A stretch of 38,639 bases of DNA from Ligilactobacillus sp. WC1T17 (GTDB lineage: Bacteria; Bacillota; Bacilli; Lactobacillales; Lactobacillaceae). The stretch lies in the NCBI GenBank assembly GCA_900110005.1, contig FOCC01000015.1:1-38639 (forward strand). Direction: 5' to 3'. Position 1 is the first letter of the stretch. Each line of letters opens with the position of its first letter. The position numbers and the translations under genes were made by a program. The notes beneath the pieces are model-generated. The model was given only the letters and a program-made list of their open reading frames with translations. It was not told the origin of the DNA and did not search any database. This document shows, piece by piece, positions 15,805 to 22,611 of this stretch.

Positions 15805-16955
15805 TGGACTTTTTAGTAATTGGAGCCGGGCTTAGTGGAGGCGTCATCGCTCGTCAGCTGGCTGAACAAGGACATCAAGTAACTATTTGGGAAAAAAGAA
15901 AACAAGTCGGCGGTAATATGTATGATTACCGCGATCAGTACGGCATTTTAGTACATAAATACGGTCCGCATACCTTTCACACTAAAGAAAAAGCTTTGTA
16001 TGATTATATGTGCCGCTTTGAAAATTGGGAACCTTATCAGTTGACGTGCGGAGCTTTTATTGAAGGTAAATTTACCCCGACGCCCTTTAATTTCCAAACG
16101 ATTGATGATTATTATGAACCTCAAAAAGCGCAAACGTTAAAAGAACATTTAAAGGAATATTTTAAAGGCAAAACGCAAGTAACGGTGGTTGAAGTCTTAG
16201 CAGCCAAAGACGATTTAATCAAGGAATATGGCCAATTTTTGTTTGACCAGGATTATAGTTTGTATACTGCTAAGCAATGGGGGATTTCAGCGCAAGCAGT
16301 TGACCCCAGCATTTTAAAGCGGGTACCTTTGAGACTTTCTTATCAAGAAGGCTATTTTGATGATTCTTACCAAGTAATGCCGAAACATTCCTATACGACT
16401 TTCTTCCAAAACCTGCTCCAGCATCCAAATATTAACGTTAAGCTGGGAATTGATGCGCTTGACCATCTCGAAATCAGTCAAGATAAGGTACTTTTGGACG
16501 GTAAAGCCACAGATAAAATCATGATCTATACCGGAGCTTTGGATGAATTGTTTAAGCAAAGTCTAGGGCCGCTGCCATACCGGTCGTTAAAATTTGTCTG
16601 GAAACATGAAGCAAGGTCCAGCCTGCAACCTTATCCGGTGACGGCCTATCCTAAAGCACCAGGTTATACACGGATTACGGAATATAACAAGCTGCCATTG
16701 CAAAAAACATTGGGGACAACATATGCAGTCGAATATCCGCTGTTATACCAGCCGGGGACGGTTCAGGAACCGTATTATCCGCTGCTTACCAAAGATAGCA
16801 TCAAAAAAGCCCAAAGCTATCAAGCACGTGCCTTAAAATTGCAGAATTTTTATTTTTGCGGGCGGCTAGCTGATTTTAAATATTACAATATGGATCAGGC
16901 TTTAAAGCGGGCTTTAGACCTGGCGTGCAAGATTGGACGTGAGCTTGATGAATGA
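15804..16955 (+). CDS. UDP-galactopyranose mutase-like flavoprotein (sugar-nucleotide pyranose/furanose mutase)
   Basis: A 383-aa FAD protein of the UGM family. The FAD loop is GAGLSG at 7-12, then WEKRKQVGGNMYD, HKYGPHTFHT at 51-60, TPFNFQT, a central PLRLSYQEGYFDD region, and LPYRSLKF, TRITEY, EYPLLY, YYPL and CGRLADFKYYNMDQA toward the C-terminus. UGMs interconvert pyranose and furanose forms of a nucleotide sugar; Fcf2 of E. coli O52 does this on dTDP-fucose. It departs from classical UGMs at several family-conserved spots: TAYP where they have a VVNY-like motif, and YYNMDQ where YYDMHQ is usual. Being fused by one-base overlap to a CDP-6-deoxyhexose set, it may act on that sugar rather than UDP-galactose. 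Confidence 0.83.
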   Translation: MDFLVIGAGLSGGVIARQLAEQGHQVTIWEKRKQVGGNMYDYRDQYGILVHKYGPHTFHTKEKALYDYMCRFENWEPYQLTCGAFIEGKFTPTPFNFQTIDDYYEPQKAQTLKEHLKEYFKGKTQVTVVEVLAAKDDLIKEYGQFLFDQDYSLYTAKQWGISAQAVDPSILKRVPLRLSYQEGYFDDSYQVMPKHSYTTFFQNLLQHPNINVKLGIDALDHLEISQDKVLLDGKATDKIMIYTGALDELFKQSLGPLPYRSLKFVWKHEARSSLQPYPVTAYPKAPGYTRITEYNKLPLQKTLGTTYAVEYPLLYQPGTVQEPYYPLLTKDSIKKAQSYQARALKLQNFYFCGRLADFKYYNMDQALKRALDLACKIGRELDE

Positions 16956-18141
16956 ACCATTAATCAGCATCATTATTCCCGTTTATAATGCTGAACACAC
17001 TTTGAAGCGGGCCGTTGAAAGCCTCAAAGCTCAAACTTATCCTAACTTAGAATTTATCTTTGTTGATGATGGTTCAACAGATTCATCATATGATATTTTG
17101 GCAGCCTATGCTAAAACAGATCAGCGCATTAAAGTATTAAAGCAAAAAAATGAAGGTCAAAATAAGGCACGCTTTACCGGCCTTAGGGCTAGTTCAGGCC
17201 AATATATCGGTTTTATGGATAATGATGATTATGCCAATCCCCAAATGTATGGGCGTTTAATGAAGGCAATAACAAAAGATGACGCCCAAATTGCAGTTTG
17301 CTCTTATCAGCAGACAATGGGAGCTAAAATTATCAAAACTTTTATTCAAGGCAAAGGCTTATTTAAGGGAGACCACAAAGTTAGCGGCACAGCTGATATT
17401 TCAGGAACGGCTTTTTTGGAAAAAATGCATAATCCAACAGATGGCAAAGCCTATTTCAGCGCTGTCTTGTGGGATAAGCTCTTTGACCGAAAGCTTATTT
17501 TAAATGCTTTTGAACACTTTGATTATGAGGTTAAATTGGGCGAAGATGTGGCGCTGTGTTTTGAGACTTTCTTAAAGGCTAAGCGGGTAGCAATAATCAA
17601 TGATCCTTTATATTATTGGGAAATGAATCCGCACTCTGATTCGCACAGCTCAGCTTACCTTGAAAAAATCTCTTATCAAAAAACCTACCAGTATCTAAAA
17701 AAAGTTATTCGCGCTAATAACGGCTCTGATGCGGTTTTACTGCAAGCTAAGATCTTTATCATGTGGTCGTTGTTATTATTCGGTTATGATATTTTGGATT
17801 ACCAAAAGCAGCTTTATCCTTTCAACTTAACATCGCCTAAAAAAGTGGTCTTGTATGGAGCAAACTACTTAGGCAAGGCTATTTATCAGCATTATCAGTC
17901 AAGTAAAACCTATCAAATCGTAGGATGGGTGGATAAGAATGCACAAGCCTATGGTCCAGAAGTTAAGTCTTTAGCCAGCTTAGCAAAGCTTGATTATGAC
18001 AAAATTTTGGTTTGCTTATTTACCCCAGCTTATTTTGAGGATATCAAGGCTGATTTGCAAACCTTAGGTGTTGATTTACACAAAGTTATCTTTATTGATA
18101 CCAAAGCTTTATTTAGCAGCCAATTAGACCAAATAAGTTAA
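16948..18141 (+). CDS. GT2 glycosyltransferase with C-terminal Rossmann-like domain (paralogue 4)
   Basis: A 397-aa member of the same two-domain family as the genes at 8796, 10028 and 11251. GT-A core: PLISIIIPVYNAEHTL, VDDGSTD at 39-45 and MDNDD at 90-94. C-terminal domain from about residue 298: LYGANYLG (last glycine kept, middle GAG changed to GAN), IVGWVDKN and YDKILVCLF. It resembles the 8796 gene most. ATG 16948 overlaps the end of the mutase gene by 8 nt; an in-frame TTG at 16933 would add five residues. Position directly after the mutase makes it the best candidate for transferring the unusual sugar made by the five enzymes before it (inference). Confidence 0.85.
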   Translation: MNEPLISIIIPVYNAEHTLKRAVESLKAQTYPNLEFIFVDDGSTDSSYDILAAYAKTDQRIKVLKQKNEGQNKARFTGLRASSGQYIGFMDNDDYANPQMYGRLMKAITKDDAQIAVCSYQQTMGAKIIKTFIQGKGLFKGDHKVSGTADISGTAFLEKMHNPTDGKAYFSAVLWDKLFDRKLILNAFEHFDYEVKLGEDVALCFETFLKAKRVAIINDPLYYWEMNPHSDSHSSAYLEKISYQKTYQYLKKVIRANNGSDAVLLQAKIFIMWSLLLFGYDILDYQKQLYPFNLTSPKKVVLYGANYLGKAIYQHYQSSKTYQIVGWVDKNAQAYGPEVKSLASLAKLDYDKILVCLFTPAYFEDIKADLQTLGVDLHKVIFIDTKALFSSQLDQIS

Positions 18142-18278
18142 AAAAGTGTTCAAAAATTTGCTTGAATTCGTTATTAAGGATGTAAGCTTACATGGTTTGA
18201 TCTTTAAAAAATCCGGCTGGGGGAGTTGTGATTTTTAAAGTTGAAAACTTTTTAGAAATTATATCTGGAGGGTTTTTA

Positions 18279-18365
18279 ATGAAAACATTTAAATTAGCGG
18301 TGGTAACCAAAGTTAAGTGCTTTAAGCAAAAGATCGAATTAAGTTATGTTGTTAAAAAAGGATAG
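18279..18365 (+). CDS. Putative 28-aa basic peptide ORF
   Basis: ATG 18279 follows an excellent SD (GGAGGG 18267-18272, 6-nt spacer) and runs 28 codons to TAG 18363-18365. The peptide starts MKTFKLAVVTKVK and holds eight lysines and one cysteine. It has no recognised family and no signal peptide or double-glycine leader. It lies after the last transferase and 24 nt before an intrinsic terminator, which in turn lies directly before the SD site of the broken transferase gene. It could be a leader peptide, a free small protein, or the remaining 5' end of a deleted gene. The SD is the main evidence. Confidence 0.45.
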   Translation: MKTFKLAVVTKVKCFKQKIELSYVVKKG

Positions 18366-18389
18366 GGGGAGTAAGGCTTAAGCTTTGCG

Positions 18390-18418
18390 GGGCTAGATGG
18401 TGATGCTAGCCCTTTTTT
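18390..18418 (+). terminator. Intrinsic terminator at the end of the glycan cluster
   Basis: A 7-bp stem (GGGCTAG 18390-18396 with CTAGCCC 18406-18412), a 9-nt loop and six T (18413-18418). The SD site of the next reading frame (AAAGGA 18423-18428) begins only four bases later. Confidence 0.88.
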
Positions 18419-18435
18419 ATTAAAAGGATGTGCTG

Positions 18436-19095
18436 ATGATGGATGAGAAGAAGATTTGTTTTGTGACAGCCGTCAATGATGTGGAAAAATACCAAAAATG
18501 TAAAGTTGCCATCAAACAGCTAGTGGTACCAGAAGGATATCAGGTTGAAGCTAAAATTATTATGGGTAGTTCTTCCATGCGTCATGCTTATAATGAAGCC
18601 ATTAGCCAAACGGATGCTAAATATAAAATTTATTTACATCAAGATGTGTTGATAATAGATTAATTTTTTTTAGCTCAAATGCTTTTGAGCTTTTTAAATG
18701 ACCCTCAGTTAGGTTTATTAGGTGTGGTAGGAACTGATAAGTTAACACCTAATTTAGTCTGGTGGCAGGGGCATATGATTGGTGAAAGCTTTGATAACAG
18801 CCAAGGCCAAAATAAGATTTTTAATTTTGAGCACGATTTAAAGCACACCATGCCAGCGATGGTAGTTGACGGCTTTTTGATGTGCACGCAATATGATTTG
18901 CCTTGGAGAGAAGATGTGTTTGACGGTTGGCATTTTTATGACGCTTCCCAGTGTTTTGAATTTCAAAAGCAGGGGTATAAGGTCGGCATTATGTCAGCTA
19001 ACAAGCCAGTTGCTTTTCATGATTGCGGCGTTGTTAATTTAGATGGTTATAAAAAATATCGCGACCTGTTTTATCGGGAATATTTTCAAGCTTAA
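18436..19095 (+). pseudogene. Glycosyltransferase (StrF/Glyco_tranf_2_5-like) broken by one in-frame stop
   Basis: The frame from ATG 18436 reads KKICFVTAVND, SSSMRHAYNEAISQTDAKYK and IYLHQDVLIID, then TAA at 18661-18663. The same frame continues through QMLLSFLNDPQLGLLGVVG, VDGFLMCTQYDLPWREDVFD and GWHFYDASQCFEFQKQGYKV to the stop at 19093-19095. These are the ordered motifs of a single GT-A transferase of the StrF-like family, about 219 residues, so one nonsense change splits one gene. The second half has no SD before its first ATG (18679), so independent translation is unlikely. The frame is otherwise intact, so inactivation looks recent, or the stop is a sequencing error. An eight-T run (18664-18671) follows the stop but cannot restore it by slippage. 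Confidence 0.85.
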
Positions 19096-19098
19096 AAG

Positions 19099-19154
19099 TT
19101 GCTTTTTGAAAAGGAAGCTTTTATAATACTAATATCAGCTTACAAAAAGTAAGC
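19099..19154 (+). promoter_or_regulatory. Promoter and possible operator of the nitroreductase gene
   Basis: TTGCTT (19099-19104), 17 nt and TATAAT (19122-19127) form a SigA-type promoter. Just after the expected start point is an inverted repeat GCTTAC-N5-GTAAGC (19138-19154), placed where a repressor would block transcription. The site ends about 3 nt before the SD (AAAGGAG). Confidence 0.55.
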
Positions 19155-19167
19155 AAAGGAGAACAAG

Positions 19168-19764
19168 ATGACATTTAATGAATTGCAAAAGAAGCGTCAC
19201 TCAGTCTATGATATTAGTAAGAATGTGTTTTTAACCAAGGATGAAATCATTGCTATGATTCAAGAGGCTGTCCGTGATTCGCCGACAGCTTTTAATAATC
19301 AAACGGTGCGGGTTGTGATTACTTTTGGTGAAAGCTCTGATAAAGTTTGGGACATTACCTTAGAAGAATTAGAAAAAGTCAGTGCCAGTCCAGCGGCTTT
19401 TGCTAAGACAACGGCTAAAATCAATACTTTTAAAGCAGGATTTGGGACTATTTTGTTCTTTACTGAAACCGATACAGTCAAAAAAATGGAAGAAGCTTTT
19501 CCTTTATATGCGGCTAATTTTGGCGATTGGGCTGAACAAGGGTTAGGCGGAGCGCAGCAAGCTGTTTGGGAAACATTGACAGAACATGATTTAGGCGGTT
19601 CTCTGCAGCATTACAATCCTTTAATCGATGCTAAAATCAGTAAAGCCTTTGCCTTGCCGAAAAGTTGGAAATTAAGAGCCCAAATGCCTTTTGGTGCTAT
19701 TGAAACACCGGCGGAAGCCAAAGACAAAATTGCGGTTGCAGATCAATTCAAAATATTTGAATAA
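19168..19764 (+). CDS. Nitroreductase family protein (Frm2/Hbn1-like)
   Basis: A 198-aa FMN-dependent oxidoreductase of the nitroreductase superfamily, cytosolic. The N-terminus RHSVYDISKNVFLTKDEI and SPTAFNNQTVRVVI is the FMN-binding Arg-His-Ser/Ser-Pro-x-x-x-N-x-Q pattern. EDLGGSLQHYNPLID-like wording (LGGSLQHYNPLID) and WKLRAQMPFG mark the subgroup related to yeast Frm2/Hbn1, common in lactobacilli. These enzymes reduce quinones or nitro compounds and are often induced by electrophile or oxidative stress. AAAGGAG is 7-8 nt before the ATG. It has its own promoter with an inverted-repeat operator candidate, and a terminator shared with the convergent gene. Confidence 0.88.
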   Translation: MTFNELQKKRHSVYDISKNVFLTKDEIIAMIQEAVRDSPTAFNNQTVRVVITFGESSDKVWDITLEELEKVSASPAAFAKTTAKINTFKAGFGTILFFTETDTVKKMEEAFPLYAANFGDWAEQGLGGAQQAVWETLTEHDLGGSLQHYNPLIDAKISKAFALPKSWKLRAQMPFGAIETPAEAKDKIAVADQFKIFE

Positions 19765-19803
19765 TAAAAAAGGTTCGCTAACAATAAAGCGGACCTTTTT
19801 TAT
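19765..19803. terminator. Bidirectional terminator between convergent genes
   Basis: A stem of 9 bp with one G-U pair (AGGTTCGCT 19771-19779 with AGCGGACCT 19788-19796), A-run on the left (19766-19770) and T-run on the right (19796-19801), so it can end transcripts from both sides. The stop codon of the minus-strand gene (19800-19802) lies in the T-run. Confidence 0.85.
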
Positions 19804-20480
19804 TGCAAATTATATTTAAAATCAATTCTATTGAGTGCTATCCGGCTGACTGTCATGCAGCCCCAAACGAGCATTTGCAGGATAAACATCATGAAGACAA
19901 AAGTCAGCATTTTTAAATTCCACATGAAAATCAGTTCGCGGATGACCATGCCCGGATTTAAGAAAAGGTAGGCGGTATGCAGCCTCAAAAAGCGGCCGAC
20001 ATAAATGCCGATGGAAGAAAAAAGCGTTAAGCCGCAAATTAAGACAAAACGAAATGCCATTCCCGGTTTCCGGAGCCTGATTTGGATTAGCTGGGTGATA
20101 TATTCCAAGCTCCAAGTGCCTAAAATCAGCGAGGATAGGGCACTTAAGCAAAGGTTGGTAAAGTTTAGCCAAATGTGCAGGTCAAACTTCATCAAGCCGG
20201 TTGTTAAATCATAAGGATGCATGCGGGCAAAATGTAGCAAATCCGTCAAAACGTAGGGCGCATTCGGATAAAATAACAGCCAAAAAATAAATAAAAGCAA
20301 AAAAACGGCTTTGGGTTGCCTTTCGTTCATATTCATGGCAAATTCCAACGGTAAATAAGCCAAAAAAGTATTCAACACTAAAAAGCTGTAAAAGGAATTT
20401 TGTCGATAAATTACTACATAAGCATACAGCATATAAAGCCAAAATAAGAGGCGTAAGAGCCACTTGCCTTTTTTTGTCAC
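19800..20480 (-). CDS. DUF1361 family integral membrane protein
   Basis: A 226-aa protein with about six hydrophobic transmembrane segments and no cleavable signal. It shows the DUF1361 hallmarks: WLLFYPNAPYVLTDLLH near residue 70-85 and SSIGIYVGRFLRLHTAY near residue 155-170, which include the conserved Asn-Ala-Pro-Tyr and Gly-Arg-Phe-x-Arg patterns. The function of the family is unknown. Translation starts at GTG (20478-20480), with GAGGTGAG a few bases upstream on the minus strand. An extended -10 (TGG-TACAAT, 20505-20513 on the minus strand) lies in the 135-nt gap shared with divergent cdaA. Its 3' end converges on the nitroreductase gene. Confidence 0.86.
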   Translation of the reverse strand: MTKKGKWLLRLLFWLYMLYAYVVIYRQNSFYSFLVLNTFLAYLPLEFAMNMNERQPKAVFLLLFIFWLLFYPNAPYVLTDLLHFARMHPYDLTTGLMKFDLHIWLNFTNLCLSALSSLILGTWSLEYITQLIQIRLRKPGMAFRFVLICGLTLFSSIGIYVGRFLRLHTAYLFLNPGMVIRELIFMWNLKMLTFVFMMFILQMLVWGCMTVSRIALNRIDFKYNLQ

Positions 20481-20573
20481 AATCTCACCTCGCTAACCTT
20501 TTATATTGTACCAAAAGTGACCTGTTTTTTTTTACTTTTATGGCAATCGTTGCAAAAATTTTATTTTTGGACG

Positions 20574-20582
20574 TGCTATAAT
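20574..20582 (+). promoter_or_regulatory. Extended -10 promoter of cdaA
   Basis: TGC-TATAAT (TG at 20574-20575, TATAAT at 20577-20582), 34 nt before the cdaA ATG. No good -35 is seen at 16-18 nt spacing, which an extended -10 can tolerate. Confidence 0.6.
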
Positions 20583-20615
20583 GTAAAAGTAAATTTAAGT
20601 AAAGGGGGCTTGAAG

Positions 20616-21458
20616 ATGGCGAGCTTTTTGAGTGGTATTTTTACCATCCAGCATTTGGTTAATGTACTAGATGTTTTAGTGGTCTGGTATGTAATTTATA
20701 TTTTAATCATGCTCCTGAAAGGTACCAAAGCTGTCCAGTTATTTAAAGGTGTAATTGTGATTATTATCATTAAATTAGTCAGCTGGTATGTTGGATTAAG
20801 CACTTTGTCTTGGATTATGGACCAGGTCATCAATTGGGGGATTATTGCAATTATTGTAATTTTTCAGCCTGAAATCAGACGTGGATTGGAGCATTTAGGC
20901 CGCGGTTCGTTATTTGCCGGATATAGCAAAGATAAGGATCGAAAAGAAGAAAAATTAGTCGAAGCTTTGGATCAGGCGATTCAATATATGTCTAAAAGGC
21001 GGATTGGAGCTTTAATGACGATTCAAATGAATACCGGTCTTGAAGATTATATCGAAACTGGCATTAAATTGGACGCTGAAGTTACCGGAGCGCTTTTGAT
21101 TAATATCTTTATTCCCAACACACCTTTGCATGATGGCGCAGTGATTATCAAAGATAACCGGATTGAAGTTGCAGCTGCTTACTTGCCTTTATCAGAGAGC
21201 AATTTAATTCCCAAAGAATTAGGCACCAGACATCGGGCCGCAGTTGGAATTAGCGAAGTGACAGATGCTTTAACCATTGTTGTCTCTGAAGAAACCGGCG
21301 GTGTGACGATTACCAAGAATAACGAATTAATTCGTGACTTAGACCAGCAAGATTATTTGAAACTCTTGCGTAATGAATTAGTGCCAAAAGAAACGACTAA
21401 GGCAAGCTTAATTGAAAAAGCAATCGGCTTGCTTTTCAAAGGGGGACGGAAGCATTGA
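20616..21458 (+). CDS. cdaA: Diadenylate cyclase CdaA
   Basis: A 280-aa membrane enzyme that makes the second messenger cyclic di-AMP from two ATP. Three transmembrane helices fill residues ~12-85, followed by the DAC domain with LHDGAVII at 171-178 (DGA motif) and GTRHRAA at 203-209 (RHR motif), both needed for catalysis. The start is ATG 20616 after AAAGGGGG; the open frame extends further upstream but through the promoter. It is first in cdaA-cdaR-glmM, the order found across Firmicutes, where CdaR and GlmM modulate CdaA and link c-di-AMP to cell-wall precursor supply, potassium and osmotic balance. Confidence 0.96.
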   Translation: MASFLSGIFTIQHLVNVLDVLVVWYVIYILIMLLKGTKAVQLFKGVIVIIIIKLVSWYVGLSTLSWIMDQVINWGIIAIIVIFQPEIRRGLEHLGRGSLFAGYSKDKDRKEEKLVEALDQAIQYMSKRRIGALMTIQMNTGLEDYIETGIKLDAEVTGALLINIFIPNTPLHDGAVIIKDNRIEVAAAYLPLSESNLIPKELGTRHRAAVGISEVTDALTIVVSEETGGVTITKNNELIRDLDQQDYLKLLRNELVPKETTKASLIEKAIGLLFKGGRKH

Positions 21459-22579
21459 GAGAACGGGTGCGTAATTTTTTAAAGCATAATAGCGATAAAT
21501 TATTATATCAATTAGTATCACTTTTGTTTGCTTTGCTTTTATTCTTCTATGTCAATTATCAAAGATTGGGTTCGACCAGACTTTCAAATAGCCAGGAAAA
21601 TGCGCCTGCGAGTTTGGCGACAGCTAAAACAGCTACCGTAACACGGACGCTGGCGCTTAATTTCGATGATGATAAATACTACGTCAGTGGCTATCCTAAA
21701 AAAGTCACGGTCAAATTAACCGGGGCTAGCGCTTTGGTAACAGCAGCCAAAAATACCCAAAACTTTGAAGTATATGCCGACTTATCCAGCTTAGGTGTGG
21801 GCAGCCACAAGGTAACATTTAAAGTATCAGGCTTAAATAAAGCTTTGAGTGCGTCAGTCGAACCTGCTTCAGCAACCATTAAAATTGAACGCAAGAAAAC
21901 AGCTAAGTTCCCTGTCCAAGTCAGATTTGACGGGAATCAGCTAGCTGAAGGCTATGCTTCGGGTGATCCTGAATTAAGCAATTCGACTGTGACCGTCACA
22001 GGCGGCAAGAAGGCTGTTAATAAAATTTGGGCGATTGTAGCTGATATTAATTTGCCAAATGGTAGTACTTCGGATTATACTAGAAATGTTATTTTACAGG
22101 CACTTGATAAGAAGGGTAAGACGATTTCAGGTGTTGAAATCAGCCCTGAAACAACCAATGTTACGATTCCAATTAAGCGGGCTGTATCGACTAAGACGGT
22201 TCCGTTAACCTTTAAAGCTGCCAGCAGCGTGACGGGAAAGACATATAGTTTTTCATCAAGTACTAATTATGTCACTTTGCATGGGACTAAGCAGGCTTTG
22301 CAGGCTATCGACAGCTATCAAGTCAAGGTTCCGGTTGTAGGTATTAGCGAAACAACAACTAAGACGATTAAACTCGCTCCGACGCAAAATGGAATTACTT
22401 CTGTTTCACCGACAACCGTGACGGTTACCATCAGGGTTACGAGTCAAAGCCAAGCCGAAAGTTCTGAGCAGCTGCCAAGTTCACAGAGCAGTTCCAGTCA
22501 GGCATCAAGCAGTAGTCAAGGAGAATCGTCTAGTTCAAGTTCTTCGTCATCAAGTTCATCCAGCAGTAGTGAAGAGTAG
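21455..22579 (+). CDS. cdaR: CdaA regulator CdaR (YbbR-domain protein) with long Ser-rich tail
   Basis: A 374-aa protein with one N-terminal transmembrane helix (about residues 18-35) and YbbR-type beta domains outside the membrane. In related bacteria it regulates CdaA. The start is TTG 21455, overlapping the cdaA stop by four bases, with AAAGGGGG upstream. The last ~50 residues are a low-complexity Ser-rich tail, with Gln, Glu and Ala, ending in a run of ten or more serines before EE, made of mixed TCA, AGT, TCT, TCC and AGC codons rather than a simple repeat. The tail would lie in or across the cell wall and may be a spacer or a target for O-glycosylation (inference). Confidence 0.93.
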   Translation: MRERVRNFLKHNSDKLLYQLVSLLFALLLFFYVNYQRLGSTRLSNSQENAPASLATAKTATVTRTLALNFDDDKYYVSGYPKKVTVKLTGASALVTAAKNTQNFEVYADLSSLGVGSHKVTFKVSGLNKALSASVEPASATIKIERKKTAKFPVQVRFDGNQLAEGYASGDPELSNSTVTVTGGKKAVNKIWAIVADINLPNGSTSDYTRNVILQALDKKGKTISGVEISPETTNVTIPIKRAVSTKTVPLTFKAASSVTGKTYSFSSSTNYVTLHGTKQALQAIDSYQVKVPVVGISETTTKTIKLAPTQNGITSVSPTTVTVTIRVTSQSQAESSEQLPSSQSSSSQASSSSQGESSSSSSSSSSSSSSSEE

Positions 22580-22611
22580 TTTAAATTCAAAAGAAATGAG
22601 GATTTTTTGTA

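Larger units (their letters stand above)
18142..18435 (+). other. Gap after the glycan cluster with palindrome, short ORF and terminator
   Basis: This 294-nt gap holds a perfect 12-bp palindrome TGTAAGCTTACA (18181-18192), a short A/T-rich inverted repeat AAAGTT/AACTTT (18237-18251), a 28-codon ORF with a strong SD (listed separately) and an intrinsic terminator (listed separately). No convincing SigA promoter was found in it. Confidence 0.6.

Noticed and set aside
18664-18671. Eight-T run in the broken transferase gene as a phase-variation switch
   Set aside because: The stop codon is upstream of the run and in the main frame, so length changes in the run cannot restore the gene.
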